From Synechococcus sp. HK01-R (GTDB lineage Bacteria > Cyanobacteriota > Cyanobacteriia > PCC-6307 > Cyanobiaceae), in the NCBI RefSeq assembly GCF_014217855.1, contig NZ_CP059059.1:2294001-2358000 (forward strand): DNA of 64,000 nt, read 5' to 3'. The position numbers were made by a program, and so were the translations under genes. Each line of letters starts with the position of its first letter. Within the stretch, counting starts at the first letter, position 1. Below the pieces are notes generated by a model. The model did no database searches, was not told the DNA's origin, and worked only from the letters and a program-made list of their open reading frames with translations. Positions 52,252-62,204 of the stretch are shown here, one piece after another.

Positions 52252-53208
52252 TCAGAGGCCGCCCATCAAAGCCACCAGCAACGCTTGCTGCGCATGCAGG
52301 CGATTTTCCGCCTGATCAAAGATGCGGCTCGCCTCACCCTCCATCACCCCAGCGCTGATCTCTTCACCGCGGTGAGCAGGCAAGCAATGAAGCACGATCG
52401 CGCGGGCATCCGCCTCCGCCAGCAAGTCTTCATTGAGACAGAAGCCCTGGAAGGCGCGCTCCCGTTCCGCCTGTTCTTGTTCCTGCCCCATGGACGCCCA
52501 CACATCGGTGTAAAGCGCCTGAGCTCCGCGAACCGCAGCGACGGGATCGCTGGTGACGCTGATCTCCGCACCATCCACCGCCAGCGCCCTGGCCTGGTCA
52601 AGCACACCAGGCAGCGGCTCGAACCCCTCAGGGCAACCGATCCGCACGTTCACGCCCAGGAGCGCACCACAGAGCATCAGTGAATGGGCCACATTGTTGC
52701 CATCGCCCACATAGGCGAGGGTCTGTCCTTTCAGATCGCCAAAGGCTTCCTGCATGGTGAGGAAATCCGCCAGGGCTTGGCAGGGATGCTCCAGATCGGT
52801 GAGCGCATTGATCACCGGAATCGAAGCCCAATAGGCGTAATCCACCAACTCCTGCTGAGCGAAGGTGCGGATCGCCAGCACATCGCAGAAGCGGCTGAGC
52901 ACCCGCGCCGTGTCTTCCAACGGTTCGCCGCGGCCCAGCTGCGTCACCTGGGGATTGAGATCCACTGTCTGGCCGCCAAGGCGGGCCATCGCCACTTGAA
53001 AACTCACCCGCGTGCGGGTGGAGGCCTTGGTGAAGATCAGCCCCAGCACCCGGTTGCCTAGGTCAATACGACGGTCACCAGTCTTGAGCTGAAGAGCCAG
53101 CTGAAGAAGGGCTGCGGTCTGCTCGGCCGTCGCATCGGCCGACGAGAGGAAGTCACGGCCGCTCAGGGGCGAGAGAACAGAGGCGACACCCTGAGCGGAG
53201 GCAACCAT
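52252..53208 (-). CDS. argF: Ornithine carbamoyltransferase
   Basis: 318 residues with the carbamoyl-phosphate motif FTKASTRTRVSF (STRTR at 63-67), the EHPCQALADFLT segment and the ornithine-binding HCLPAHRGEE near residue 275. It joins carbamoyl phosphate and ornithine to citrulline in arginine synthesis. Its order between lexA and ftsH is a common core arrangement in marine Synechococcus as far as I recall. Confidence 0.97.
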   Translation of the reverse strand: MVASAQGVASVLSPLSGRDFLSSADATAEQTAALLQLALQLKTGDRRIDLGNRVLGLIFTKASTRTRVSFQVAMARLGGQTVDLNPQVTQLGRGEPLEDTARVLSRFCDVLAIRTFAQQELVDYAYWASIPVINALTDLEHPCQALADFLTMQEAFGDLKGQTLAYVGDGNNVAHSLMLCGALLGVNVRIGCPEGFEPLPGVLDQARALAVDGAEISVTSDPVAAVRGAQALYTDVWASMGQEQEQAERERAFQGFCLNEDLLAEADARAIVLHCLPAHRGEEISAGVMEGEASRIFDQAENRLHAQQALLVALMGGL

Positions 53209-53260
53209 GACTGGGTTTCAAAGGAGCTTTATCGGGGATCAGAGCCCCTTTCGTCAAGTG

Positions 53261-55141
53261 TCAGGCGCTAGCCGCAGCGGATTCAGGCAACACGCTGGCG
53301 GCCAGCATCTCCTTGAGCTCGTCGCCCTCGATCACCTCTTTTTCGAGGATCTTCTGGGCAATGGTCTCGAGCAGGGCCATGTTCTGGCGCAGGATCGCCA
53401 GGGCGGTGTCGTGGGCGTTGTCCACGAGGGCCCGCACTTCCTTATCGATGGCCTGGGCGGTGGCATCACTCACCGTGCGGCGTGGATTGTTGCCGCCGCC
53501 GAGGAAGCGACCACCACCCTGCTTGTCGTAGGCCAGAGGGCCGAGGGTGTCACTCATGCCATAGGTGCCGACCATTTGTTCGGCAATGTCAGTGGCGCGC
53601 TGCAGATCGTTGGCTGCACCCGTGGTGATCTTGCCAAAGACAATTTCCTCTGCTGAACGCCCTCCCAGCAGAGTGGCGATCTGGCCCTCGAGATCTTCGC
53701 GGGAATTGAGGAAGCGCTCTTCGGTCGGGAGCTGCAGGGTGTAGCCCAGGGCGCTCATCCCGCGGGGCACGATCGAGATCTTGGCCACCTTGCTGCCTCC
53801 AGGCATCAGGTGACCGACGATCGCGTGACCCACTTCGTGATACGCCACCACCTTCTTCTCATCGGCCTGAAGCACACGGCTCTTCTTCTCAAGGCCGGCC
53901 ACCACGCGCTCGATCGCCTCGCCGAGATCCTCCTGCTCCACCTTGGTGCGCTTGGCACGGGCCGCCAGCAGTGCCGCCTCATTCACCAGGTTGGCAAGGT
54001 CGGCGCCGGCAAAACCACTGGTGGCCTGGGCAATGCCATCGAGATCCACCCCATCAGCGAGCTTCACTTTTTTGGCGTAAATCTCAAGAATCGTCTTGCG
54101 TCCAGACAGATCCGGACGATCCACCAAGACCTGCCGATCGAAGCGGCCAGGACGCAGCAGAGCGGCATCGAGCACTTCGGGCTGGTTCGTGGCCGCCAGC
54201 ACGATCACGGGCTTGTCCTTGGAGGCAAAGCCGTCCATTTCAGTGAGCAGCTGGTTGAGGGTCTGCTCGCGTTCGTCATTACCGCCGACCACACCCATCG
54301 AACCGGAACGGCTCTTACCGATGGCATCGAGCTCGTCGATGAAGATGATGCAGGGCGCGTTTTTCTTGGCCTGCTCGAACAGATCGCGGACCCGGGCGGC
54401 ACCGGCACCCACGAACAGCTCGACGAATTCCGAGCCACTGATGATGAAGAAGGGAACACCTGCTTCACCGGCGACAGCCTTGGATAGAAGGGTCTTGCCT
54501 GTACCCGGAGGACCCACCAACAGCACACCCTTGGGAATGCGAGCGCCGATCTCGGCGTAACGCTCTGGAGTCTTGAGGAAATCAACGATCTCGGTCAGTT
54601 CGTCCTTGGCCTCATCAACACCAGCCACATCGTTGAAGGTCACCCGGGATTGCTCATCGGGCACATACACCTTGGCCTTGCTCTTGGTGAAGTTCAGGGC
54701 ACCTTGGGCACCACCGCCACCCATGGAACGGCGGGCGAAGAACTGAAGCACCAGGATGAAGATCAGCGGTGGGACCACCCAGCTGAGGATCGTGGTGAAG
54801 ATATTGGGCTTCTTGGGTGGAGCGGCTGCGAACTCGACCCCGTTGCTCTCCAGGCGCTGGGGCAGATCCATGTCGAAGATCGGCGTGGTGGCCAGCACTG
54901 CCGGAGCACCCTCCTCGGGGTTGGCCAACTCGTAGCGAATCTGATCCTGGGTGATGAACGCGCGTTTCACGGCACCGTCATTCACCTGATCAATGAACAG
55001 GGAGTACGGCACGCGGGGCACCTGCATACCGGGATTAGGAATGAAGCTGCTGAACAGCAACAGCACCCCAAAACCGATCAACACAAGGTTGATGATCCCG
55101 AAGCGCCGGTTGGGTCGGTTGTCGTCCTCGCGGATCGGCAT
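53261..55141 (-). CDS. ftsH: ATP-dependent zinc metalloprotease FtsH
   Basis: 626 residues. Two membrane helices (about 17-34 and 119-135) enclose a lumenal/periplasmic domain; the AAA module has Walker A GPPGTGKT at 210-217, Walker [12 protein letters not shown] and the SRH arginine region [16 protein letters not shown]; the protease site is HEVGH at about 434. Cyanobacterial FtsH hexamers degrade damaged membrane proteins, D1 being the best-known target. Which of the four cyanobacterial FtsH types this is cannot be settled here. Confidence 0.97.
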   Translation of the reverse strand: MPIREDDNRPNRRFGIINLVLIGFGVLLLFSSFIPNPGMQVPRVPYSLFIDQVNDGAVKRAFITQDQIRYELANPEEGAPAVLATTPIFDMDLPQRLESNGVEFAAAPPKKPNIFTTILSWVVPPLIFILVLQFFARRSMGGGGAQGALNFTKSKAKVYVPDEQSRVTFNDVAGVDEAKDELTEIVDFLKTPERYAEIGARIPKGVLLVGPPGTGKTLLSKAVAGEAGVPFFIISGSEFVELFVGAGAARVRDLFEQAKKNAPCIIFIDELDAIGKSRSGSMGVVGGNDEREQTLNQLLTEMDGFASKDKPVIVLAATNQPEVLDAALLRPGRFDRQVLVDRPDLSGRKTILEIYAKKVKLADGVDLDGIAQATSGFAGADLANLVNEAALLAARAKRTKVEQEDLGEAIERVVAGLEKKSRVLQADEKKVVAYHEVGHAIVGHLMPGGSKVAKISIVPRGMSALGYTLQLPTEERFLNSREDLEGQIATLLGGRSAEEIVFGKITTGAANDLQRATDIAEQMVGTYGMSDTLGPLAYDKQGGGRFLGGGNNPRRTVSDATAQAIDKEVRALVDNAHDTALAILRQNMALLETIAQKILEKEVIEGDELKEMLAASVLPESAAASA

Positions 55142-55225
55142 GAGACAGGTTCCGTCTAGGGCACCAAACTAAGGCCGTCATTTCATGCCTGGTCGCCCTG
55201 AGAGGGGGGAGAACCGAACGAGACG

Positions 55226-55969
55226 ATGCCTTCAGCTCGAGCCCTGAGACGTCGGGAACTGATCTATGAGCTGCTGCTCAGCCTCTGTTTACTCGTGCTG
55301 GTGAGCTTCGCCTTTCCGCAGCTGTCATGGCTGGGCACGATCGGCTATTCGCTGATCGCCTTGCTGCTCACCCAGCTGGTGATGATTCGCAAGCCGCGTC
55401 TGAGCCGTTGGGATCGGCTTTACCGCCTGCTCGGGGTGATTGCCCTTGCCGCCCAGTGGATCTGGGTGATCACCCCTTTGCGGATGGTGAACACAGGCGT
55501 ACCGCTGGTGCTCAGCTGGAGCTTGCTGGTGGGCTGGAGCGTGGTGCGCCTCGTCGACCGCCTCTCCCAGGAGAAGCGCGTCACCGTCGGGATGTTGATG
55601 GGTGCCGCTGCTGGCTATCTGCTGCTGGGGCTGACCTCAGGCCTGGTGATGAGTGCGGTCGAAACGATCCAGCCAGGCAGCTTCGAGCCCCTGGATCTAC
55701 CGACTGACTCGTCCCTTGGTGGTGATCTGAGCGTGCTGATGACACCCGGCATCTTCGCCAAGATCAATTACTTCGCCTTCGTGTGCCTCACGACCGTGGG
55801 CTTCGGTGATATCAACCCGATGCTGCCCCTGTCGCGAATGCTTTCGGTCACCACCAGCATCGCGGGCCCCCTCTATCTCGCGGTGGTGATGGGGGTGCTG
55901 ATCAGTCGCTACACCGGCGATGTGGAGGAACGGGACGAGAGCTCGGAGAACGACCTCAGCGATCTGTAG
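55226..55969 (+). CDS. Two-helix-pore potassium channel
   Basis: 247 residues with several membrane helices; the pore loop TTVGFGDINPMLPLSR with the selectivity filter TVGFGD at about residue 190 and the following inner helix IAGPLYLAVVMGVLISRY are typical of K+ channels. The C-terminus is short and acidic with no RCK domain. It overlaps the convergent ribD by 14 bases. Confidence 0.9.
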   Translation: MPSARALRRRELIYELLLSLCLLVLVSFAFPQLSWLGTIGYSLIALLLTQLVMIRKPRLSRWDRLYRLLGVIALAAQWIWVITPLRMVNTGVPLVLSWSLLVGWSVVRLVDRLSQEKRVTVGMLMGAAAGYLLLGLTSGLVMSAVETIQPGSFEPLDLPTDSSLGGDLSVLMTPGIFAKINYFAFVCLTTVGFGDINPMLPLSRMLSVTTSIAGPLYLAVVMGVLISRYTGDVEERDESSENDLSDL

Positions 55970-57083
55970 GAAGCAGCGCCTGGAGCAGCCAGTCAGCCGC
56001 CAGGGAGCTGTGGCGAATCTGCTGAAGGGACATCACCTGATCCATCGCCGTGAAACCCAGCTCGCCGAGGGGGGTGCAGGCCGCCGCGCCACCCATCAAC
56101 TTGGGGGCAACGACCACCGCCAGCTCCTGCACGCAGCCCTGCTGCAACGCAGCAGCGGCCAGGGCAGGGCCGCACTCCCAGAGCACCCGGTTGCAGCCAC
56201 GGCCCGCCAACACCTCCAGGAGTTGTTGAGGCTCGCAGTGTTGCAAGGCCGTGAGCGTCACGCCGGCCATGCCAAGGGCATCCAGCCGTTGGGCGCGCTC
56301 GCGGTCGGCTCCGTCGCTAGCGACTCCATGGGCCACCAGGGTGGGAGCGACGGATTGATCCCAAAGCTGGGCCTGATCGGGCAAATCAAGACTGCGGCTC
56401 AGCACCACCCGCAAGGGCTCAGGCTGGCGCAGTCCGCGGCTCGTGAGCAGTGGGTTATCCCCCCGCACGGTGCCGCCCCCCACGATCACGGCATCACACT
56501 GGGCCCGCAAACGATGCACCCAGCTGCGTGCGCTGGGACCACTGATCCACTGGCTGGCGCCATTGGGCAAGGCCGTGCGGCCATCGAGGCTCATGGCCCA
56601 CTTGAGAAGGCCCCAGGGGCGTCCGGTCTGCACGCGGTGCACGAAGGCCCGGTTCTGGTGGGCAGCGTCGACCTCCAACACTCCAGAGAGCACCTCCACT
56701 CCGGCATCGCGCAGCCGTTGCAAACCTCCGCCGGAAACACGAGGATCGGGATCGGTCAGCGCCACCACCACTCGAGCGATCCCTGCCTTAATCACGGCGT
56801 CGGTGCAGGGCGGAGTGCGGCCGTGATGGCAGCAGGGCTCGAGGGTGACCACCAGCGTGCCGCCCTTCGCGCGCTCTCCGGCCTGGGCCAAGGCCCCCAC
56901 TTCGGCATGGGGTTCACCAGCCCGGGCATGAAACCCCTCCCCCACCAACGTGCCGGAGGCATCGAGCACCACGGCGCCCACCAGGGGATTGGGGCTGGTG
57001 TGGCCATCGGCCAAGGCCGCCAGCTGCAAGGCCCGGCGCATCCAGGGAATCCAGCGCTGATCAGAGTCAGCGACCGCCCTCAT
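55956..57083 (-). CDS. ribD: Bifunctional riboflavin deaminase/reductase
   Basis: 375 residues. N-terminal deaminase with zinc site HAEVGAL and PCCHHGRTPPC; C-terminal reductase with VIVGGGTVRGDNPLLTSRGL and ECGPALAAAAL. It performs the second and third steps of riboflavin synthesis after GTP cyclohydrolase II. The start overlaps the DUF3122 stop by four bases (57080-57083). Confidence 0.96.
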   Translation of the reverse strand: MRAVADSDQRWIPWMRRALQLAALADGHTSPNPLVGAVVLDASGTLVGEGFHARAGEPHAEVGALAQAGERAKGGTLVVTLEPCCHHGRTPPCTDAVIKAGIARVVVALTDPDPRVSGGGLQRLRDAGVEVLSGVLEVDAAHQNRAFVHRVQTGRPWGLLKWAMSLDGRTALPNGASQWISGPSARSWVHRLRAQCDAVIVGGGTVRGDNPLLTSRGLRQPEPLRVVLSRSLDLPDQAQLWDQSVAPTLVAHGVASDGADRERAQRLDALGMAGVTLTALQHCEPQQLLEVLAGRGCNRVLWECGPALAAAALQQGCVQELAVVVAPKLMGGAAACTPLGELGFTAMDQVMSLQQIRHSSLAADWLLQALLPTDR

Positions 57084-57607
57084 GACCCAAGAGGCTCCGT
57101 CTGCACCTCACGCCATTCACCCACCACATAGGGGGGGACGGGCATTTCGGTGAACACACCGGGAAGGAACAAACGCAGCGGGCGGTTGTTGCTGAGATCA
57201 TTGAGCAGGGGATCGAGGGCGAACTCGGCTGCCGCCTCCCGGCCATCACTGGCCAGAACAGGATTCTCAAGGGTGATGTCGTCGAGCTGCCACTCCTTCA
57301 CACCGGCCTGCACGAGCAGGGGGGCGGGATGCTCGAGGCGCAATTTGCCGGGATAACCCACAATCCTCAGCACCACAGGATTGCCAGGGGTTCCGGTGCG
57401 ATAGGCCACCGCCTGCCAGCTCTGGTAATCGAGATCGCGCAGGCTTTCGAGGCTGCGCAGCATTGGTGCCCCGTTCTCATCCTGGTGTTCGTGCACCTGC
57501 GCGATCGCCACCCCAGGGGTGACGAGCAGCAGCAACACAGCAGCCAACAGTGAAACCAGTAAACGGCGCAGCAGATGCATCAGACCCGGGGGTGCTGCTG
57601 CCATCAT
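57080..57607 (-). CDS. DUF3122-type secreted protein
   Basis: 175 residues with a signal peptide (LLVSLLAAVLLLLVTPGVAI, cut near AIA-QVH). The mature part has the DUF3122 pattern as remembered: LRSLESLRDLDYQSWQAVAY, RIVGYPGKLRLEHPAPLL and PYVVGEWREVQT. This family is cyanobacterial and uncharacterised. It is translationally coupled to ribD. Start options: 57607, or 57580 at a later ATG. Confidence 0.8.
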   Translation of the reverse strand: MMAAAPPGLMHLLRRLLVSLLAAVLLLLVTPGVAIAQVHEHQDENGAPMLRSLESLRDLDYQSWQAVAYRTGTPGNPVVLRIVGYPGKLRLEHPAPLLVQAGVKEWQLDDITLENPVLASDGREAAAEFALDPLLNDLSNNRPLRLFLPGVFTEMPVPPYVVGEWREVQTEPLGS

Positions 57608-57619
57608 CGGTGCTGAACT

Positions 57620-60115
57620 TCAGGACCGATGAGCACCAGGAATCTGCTGCCAATCGGTATGGGTCGCCCACAGGCCCCAGATCGCCATCGCCCGCAGGTA
57701 GTGGCAAGCCCGGAAGGTGTTCACCGCTGTGATCGCCTCAGGCGTGCGGAACTGCAGACCCCCGCTGTACACCTGCTCCACCACCGCTGAGCAGATCGCT
57801 TCCGCGGTTTGGCCTTCGCCCATCAGGCGGTAATAGCTGGCAATGCCGAAGTTGATGCCTGTCCACACCTCCAAGGGGTGGGTGCCATTGGGATCCAGGG
57901 GTGTGCCATCGCGGCGCAGGCCATTGGCCACCCCGAGGCTGCCGCCCTGGAACTTCTCAAAGCAGCTCTCCTTCACGGCCTTGAGCGTGCTGCGGCTGTT
58001 GGCCTCACTCACCACCGGCTCCAGCCCCAGCAGGCGCGCATAGAAATCACCACAGAGCTGATCGGCCATCACCACCGGCGTGCCGCTCTCGGCATCAATG
58101 TCGTAGTACTCCCCGTTCCACAGCAAACGATCGAAGTTGCTGCGCGACTGCTCAAGCCAACCGCTGAACTCACGCTGCTCCGCCGACGTATCCACACCGG
58201 TTGCGAGCTGCAAGGTCTGGCCAATCGCCAGGGCCGCCTCTAAGGCCGCAATCCAGAGCGCACCGCAGTAAGCACTCACCCCTTGGAGCGGCCAGTCATC
58301 GAAGGTTTGATCCGGCGCACCACCGTTATCAGGCAGACCGTCGTTGTTGGCATCAAACGTTTTCAGATAGCGCAGCGCTTCCACCGCCGATGGCCAGCAC
58401 TCGGCCAGAAAGTTGATGTCTTCACCGCTCGGGGCCAACTTGAACGTGCGCCAGACCTGCAGCACGTAATCGCTGGCCAGGTCTTTCCAGAGATTGCAAT
58501 CCTGATAGGCGGTGTAGTTGGTCGCATCCCACGGACATTCATTCGGTGCCCCCAAATCGTGGGGGGTCGCCCCTTTCACCTTGCGGTCAGCCTCCACCCG
58601 GCCCTTGCCCTGGGTGAAATACCAGCCGATCGGCCGCTGGGTGGCATCCGCCGCTGGAATCGCCCGAGCAAAACTGCGCAGCACCGCCTTATCGAGTTCC
58701 GGCCAGAGCTGCAGCAGCGCTAGGGAGCCATACAGACGCACATCGAGACTTTCGTACCAGGCGTAATCGAGGCACTCGAGCACTCCGAAACGACCGTGGG
58801 GATCCTCAGGCGTTGCCGCACTCCAGAGGCTTCCGCCACTGCAGAGGTCATAAAGCTCGTTGAACAGAGCCATACGCAAGGGCTCCGGCAGATCGCTGCG
58901 GTCCAACACCGGCTGCTGCCAGGCCTCGATCTGCTGCTTCCACTGCGACCAATCCCGCAGCGCTTCGGCAGCCACCGCCGCCGCCTGGTTGCCTTCAGCG
59001 CCAAAGAAATCGGTGTAGCGGCGCAGGGCACTGCTTCCTGTCGCAAAGGCCGTGACCGGCAGATCCCAGCTGATCACCACCGGAATCTCGATGCTTTGGC
59101 CCGGCGCCAACTGACACTGCACCGCGAGGGCCGCGCTGACCGGATCGTTCTGTCCGCTGCGGCGATCGTTGTTGCTCTCGGGAATGGTGCCGTCGGCACT
59201 GAAATGGCTCCACAGCTCATTGCCATCGCCGTGGGGATTCCAGCGACTGCAACGCTGAATCGTCACCCCTGGCTGATCAGACGTGGCAATGCACCATTGC
59301 CCCTCACCTTCGGCGATCGGAGTGGAGACGTTGCCCTCCAGCACGACTCCTTTCAGGTCGCCGTCATCGACCCAACGGTTGCGCTGCCCATCGGTGATGC
59401 CGATCGCCGGTGCGTAGTTGTGCTCAGGGCTGCCGTCGTCCCGGAAGTGCACCTCAGCTGAAGCATCGGTGTTGGTAAACCAACCGGTGGTGTTGCGCCA
59501 GCTCAACAACAACGACAGATCCAGCGGCTTGGTGGTGGGGTTGCGCAAGGTCCACACGAACACAGCCACCGGGTAGCTGGTGCGCTGATAATCCCCCGGC
59601 ACGATGGGGCTGAAGGCTTCGCAGCGCACCTCGGCGTCATACACGCCCTCGTAACTGGTCCAGCTCAGGGGGTAGCGGGCGGCATAGGTCCCGGTGCTGC
59701 GCTCGGGCGTGCTGGCGGGATACCAATCCCACGCCGCTAGGGGCTCGCCGCCACCAACACGGGAAGCATCTGCCTCCGGTTTGACTGCCAGCGCATGGGC
59801 CCTCGTGCTGCTGCCGTTGCTTTCAAACAGGGCGAACTGGCAATCGGGCAGCACACCGAACCAGTGTTCTCCGCCATCGAGGTGCCAGAGGTTGATCGTT
59901 CCATCGGGTGCCCGGCCGATGCAACCAGCACCAAAGCCCCCCAAGGGCATGCCGTGGTTGGGGCCATCGTCGAGGTTGCTGGCATAGCGGACCGTGTAGG
60001 GGTTGGTCCAGCCCAGGCCAAACGGCCGGCTCCAGCTCGCCTGGGGCGGCTGCCAACGCTTGGCTTGCTTGCGACGGCCCAGCAGCGAACGCAGAGCAGA
60101 AAGTCCGAGCGGGGC
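57620..60115 (-). CDS. GH116 beta-glucosidase/glucosylceramidase-like protein
   Basis: About 831 residues from ATG 60115. The N-terminal domain has GGFGAGCIGRAPDGTINLWH and the (alpha/alpha)6 catalytic domain has RMALFNELYDLCSGGSLW with the putative nucleophile glutamate near residue 418 and VVMADQLCGDFYARLLG with the acid/base aspartate near 685. These match GH116 (GBA2 type). It has no signal peptide and probably acts in the cytosol on beta-glucosides or glucosyl lipids; the natural substrate in cyanobacteria is uncertain. Confidence 0.92.
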   Translation of the reverse strand, partial: APLGLSALRSLLGRRKQAKRWQPPQASWSRPFGLGWTNPYTVRYASNLDDGPNHGMPLGGFGAGCIGRAPDGTINLWHLDGGEHWFGVLPDCQFALFESNGSSTRAHALAVKPEADASRVGGGEPLAAWDWYPASTPERSTGTYAARYPLSWTSYEGVYDAEVRCEAFSPIVPGDYQRTSYPVAVFVWTLRNPTTKPLDLSLLLSWRNTTGWFTNTDASAEVHFRDDGSPEHNYAPAIGITDGQRNRWVDDGDLKGVVLEGNVSTPIAEGEGQWCIATSDQPGVTIQRCSRWNPHGDGNELWSHFSADGTIPESNNDRRSGQNDPVSAALAVQCQLAPGQSIEIPVVISWDLPVTAFATGSSALRRYTDFFGAEGNQAAAVAAEALRDWSQWKQQIEAWQQPVLDRSDLPEPLRMALFNELYDLCSGGSLWSAATPEDPHGRFGVLECLDYAWYESLDVRLYGSLALLQLWPELDKAVLRSFARAIPAADATQRPIGWYFTQGKGRVEADRKVKGATPHDLGAPNECPWDATNYTAYQDCNLWKDLASDYVLQVWRTFKLAPSGEDINFLAECWPSAVEALRYLKTFDANNDGLPDNGGAPDQTFDDWPLQGVSAYCGALWIAALEAALAIGQTLQLATGVDTSAEQREFSGWLEQSRSNFDRLLWNGEYYDIDAESGTPVVMADQLCGDFYARLLGLEPVVSEANSRSTLKAVKESCFEKFQGGSLGVANGLRRDGTPLDPNGTHPLEVWTGINFGIASYYRLMGEGQTAEAICSAVVEQVYSGGLQFRTPEAITAVNTFRACHYLRAMAIWGLWATHTDWQQIPGAHRS

Positions 60116-60174
60116 CATGGAGAGGCAGAAAGTCGCCCCAGCCTGCCAGAGCTGAGGCGACAAGCCAGAGGGGC

Positions 60175-60438
60175 TCAGATGAACACTTGGCTCACCGTGC
60201 TCTCCAGAACATGGCCCGAGGAAGCGACCAGCTCAGCGTGATCACTGATAAACGCTTCCATTACCCCGGGCTCGGCCTGCATCACAGCACAAACCTTGGT
60301 GGGATCCTCTTTGCTCACGCCCCGATACAAGGAGGTAATGCCAGCCGCTGCCTGCAATGGCTTCGAGGCGTCATAGGTCGCCACCCATTCAGCAAAGCTC
60401 TTGTTAATCGTGAACGTGAGCACGTGGGTTTCGATCAT
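60175..60438 (-). CDS. DUF3764-type small protein
   Basis: 87 residues: MIETHVLTFTINKSFAEWVA, then YDASKPLQAAAGITSLYRGV and EAFISDHAELVASSGHV. This resembles the DUF3764 family found in marine picocyanobacteria, a small alpha/beta-barrel-like fold of unknown function. It precedes the GH116 gene by 60 bases. Confidence 0.75.
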   Translation of the reverse strand: MIETHVLTFTINKSFAEWVATYDASKPLQAAAGITSLYRGVSKEDPTKVCAVMQAEPGVMEAFISDHAELVASSGHVLESTVSQVFI

Positions 60439-60498
60439 CAGCGAATGCCTGAGCGCATGAAGCGCGCGGAACTTATCACTGATTGTCAGAAGGGTCGG

Positions 60499-60765
60499 TC
60501 AGAAGCCATCGTTCACCTCTGAGCCAGCGGTGGTTTCCGCATCGAGCAAAGCATCGAAGGTCACCGCCGTTCGCACCAGAGCCTGATAGCGCTGCAGAAC
60601 CCGGCGATTGCGATCCAACCAGCGGGCGGCATCCGCAGGGGCCTCCCCACTCAAGCTGGTGCTGATGCCGGCAGGTCCCTCGGCATCCATCAGTTCAAGA
60701 TCCGACTGCTGCGCAATCAGCGCCAGCAGGAGCTCATGCAAGCGTTCACGACGATCCCTTGCCAT
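60499..60765 (-). CDS. hypothetical protein, 88 aa
   Basis: Begins MARDRRERLHELLLALIAQQ and holds ARWLDRNRRVLQRYQALVRT, all helical and charged. Soluble, no domain recognised. Same strand and close to its neighbours (five bases after the next upstream gene's stop), so probably co-transcribed with it. Confidence 0.6.
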   Translation of the reverse strand: MARDRRERLHELLLALIAQQSDLELMDAEGPAGISTSLSGEAPADAARWLDRNRRVLQRYQALVRTAVTFDALLDAETTAGSEVNDGF

Positions 60766-60769
60766 GCGC

Positions 60770-61039
60770 TCAGTCCTGGGGATGACGACAGTTCAGTCTT
60801 TCGTAGTCAGCTCGAAGCTCCCGGTAGCCGCTGGTCTGTCGCGTCAACATCTGGCTGGCCTGCTCCGCCCGCGCTGGATTCTTCCCTGAAGCCTGGGACT
60901 CCGCAATCAGGGCGCGGTTGCGCGCCATCGAGGCCCCCATGGACTGCATCAATCGGCGGATCTGCGTGCAGTCGTTGAAAGCAAGCGCCGGCGACCCTGC
61001 CGCGAGGGCAAACAGCAGTGGGGCCAAAAACAGACGCAT
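60770..61039 (-). CDS. small secreted protein, 89 aa
   Basis: ATG at 61039 gives a signal peptide MRLFLAPLLFALAAGSPALA followed by FNDCTQIRRLMQ; the mature part is helical with two cysteines (NDCTQ and LNCRHP) that could form a disulphide. A longer start at 61057 would spoil the signal. It overlaps the sulfotransferase end only in the longer form. Function unknown. Confidence 0.65.
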   Translation of the reverse strand: MRLFLAPLLFALAAGSPALAFNDCTQIRRLMQSMGASMARNRALIAESQASGKNPARAEQASQMLTRQTSGYRELRADYERLNCRHPQD

Positions 61040-61053
61040 CGCGTCGGAGCCGA

Positions 61054-62136
61054 TCAACAGGGCGTCAACGTACCTCCAAGCAGCGCCTGCAGGTGTTGCT
61101 CGGCCGCAGGGTCCAGCTGCACGGGCTGGGCCCGGTAGGTTCGGGCCTGCTCAACCCGCTGGGCAATCGCCGGGCCCGCTGTTGACCAGTCGCCAAGGCG
61201 AAGGTCTCCGTAGAGCTGCTCCAGCGTCTGCAGTGGTGCTGTGATCAGATCGTTGTAGGCGATCTCCACGAGGTGGCCCTCAGGAATCAGTGAGCGATGG
61301 GCTTCAAAAGCCTCCAGCAATTGCTCGTGAGCCCAGACGGTCTCCTCCACCTGGCGGATGACATCCGGTGGCGATTGCAGTCCCACCAGATCGGCAAGCA
61401 ACTGCTTCACCTGCACCAAGGAACGGATCGAGTCGATCGGCTCCCTCCGCAACAGCACGAAACGGGCACGCGGGAACAGGCGCAGCAACATGGGCACCCG
61501 GGCCATGTGGGCGGAATTCTTGATCACCAGATGGCTCTTGCCCGCACCGTCGTGCAGCCAGGTGAGACGGGTAAACCACAACAGCGTCGACGCCAACGAC
61601 CGTCCCTCCGCAAGCACGCTATGGCGAAAGTGGCGGAGATAATCGCGAGGGAATGCCATCCCCGCCATGTTCGTGTCCATGGTCAGGCGAGCGAGGCCAA
61701 TCTCATCCTCCTGAGGATCATCGGCAGACCAAGGCACAGCATCAATCGGGCGGTGCGCACTCATCAGCTTCTTAAGCAATGGTCGGATCAGCGGCTTAAG
61801 CAGCAGCGCCACCTGGGGAGCCATGGTGAGGCTGTTGCGGGCAGTCGCTGCCGCTGGATCAGCAGCCAACAACTGATGCAGATACGTGGTGGCACTGCGC
61901 CAGTGACCGACCACGATCACCGGATCATCCGGGCAGTCAACACCGCGCCATCGAATGCAAAGCCAGAGGTCCTGACACCAGGCCAGGGGCTCCACCAGCA
62001 GACCGCTGCAACTGAGAGCCAACGCCAGCGGCAGCCGCCGTCGCTCAAGACGACCGCGGCGTAAAGCCTGCAAGAGGGTGGAGGGACGCAAAAACCCGGC
62101 AGCTACAAGGCGATCCAGGCTTCTGGCTCTCAGCAT
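61054..62136 (-). CDS. Sulfotransferase-family protein
   Basis: 360 residues from ATG 62136 (MLRARSLDRLVAAGFL). The PAPS-loop-like motif is VVGHWRSATTYLHQLL; the second motif lies in LFPRARFVLLRREPIDSIRS, where the serine-rich helix binds the 3' phosphate. It transfers sulfate to an unknown small molecule or glycan. The frame continues upstream to 62295 but with no family features. Confidence 0.9.
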   Translation of the reverse strand: MLRARSLDRLVAAGFLRPSTLLQALRRGRLERRRLPLALALSCSGLLVEPLAWCQDLWLCIRWRGVDCPDDPVIVVGHWRSATTYLHQLLAADPAAATARNSLTMAPQVALLLKPLIRPLLKKLMSAHRPIDAVPWSADDPQEDEIGLARLTMDTNMAGMAFPRDYLRHFRHSVLAEGRSLASTLLWFTRLTWLHDGAGKSHLVIKNSAHMARVPMLLRLFPRARFVLLRREPIDSIRSLVQVKQLLADLVGLQSPPDVIRQVEETVWAHEQLLEAFEAHRSLIPEGHLVEIAYNDLITAPLQTLEQLYGDLRLGDWSTAGPAIAQRVEQARTYRAQPVQLDPAAEQHLQALLGGTLTPC

Positions 62137-62204
62137 TGTGAGAAATCGTCCATCGCCGACTATTCCTAACGAACATGGCCGGTAACTTGCAATCAATGCA
62201 TTAG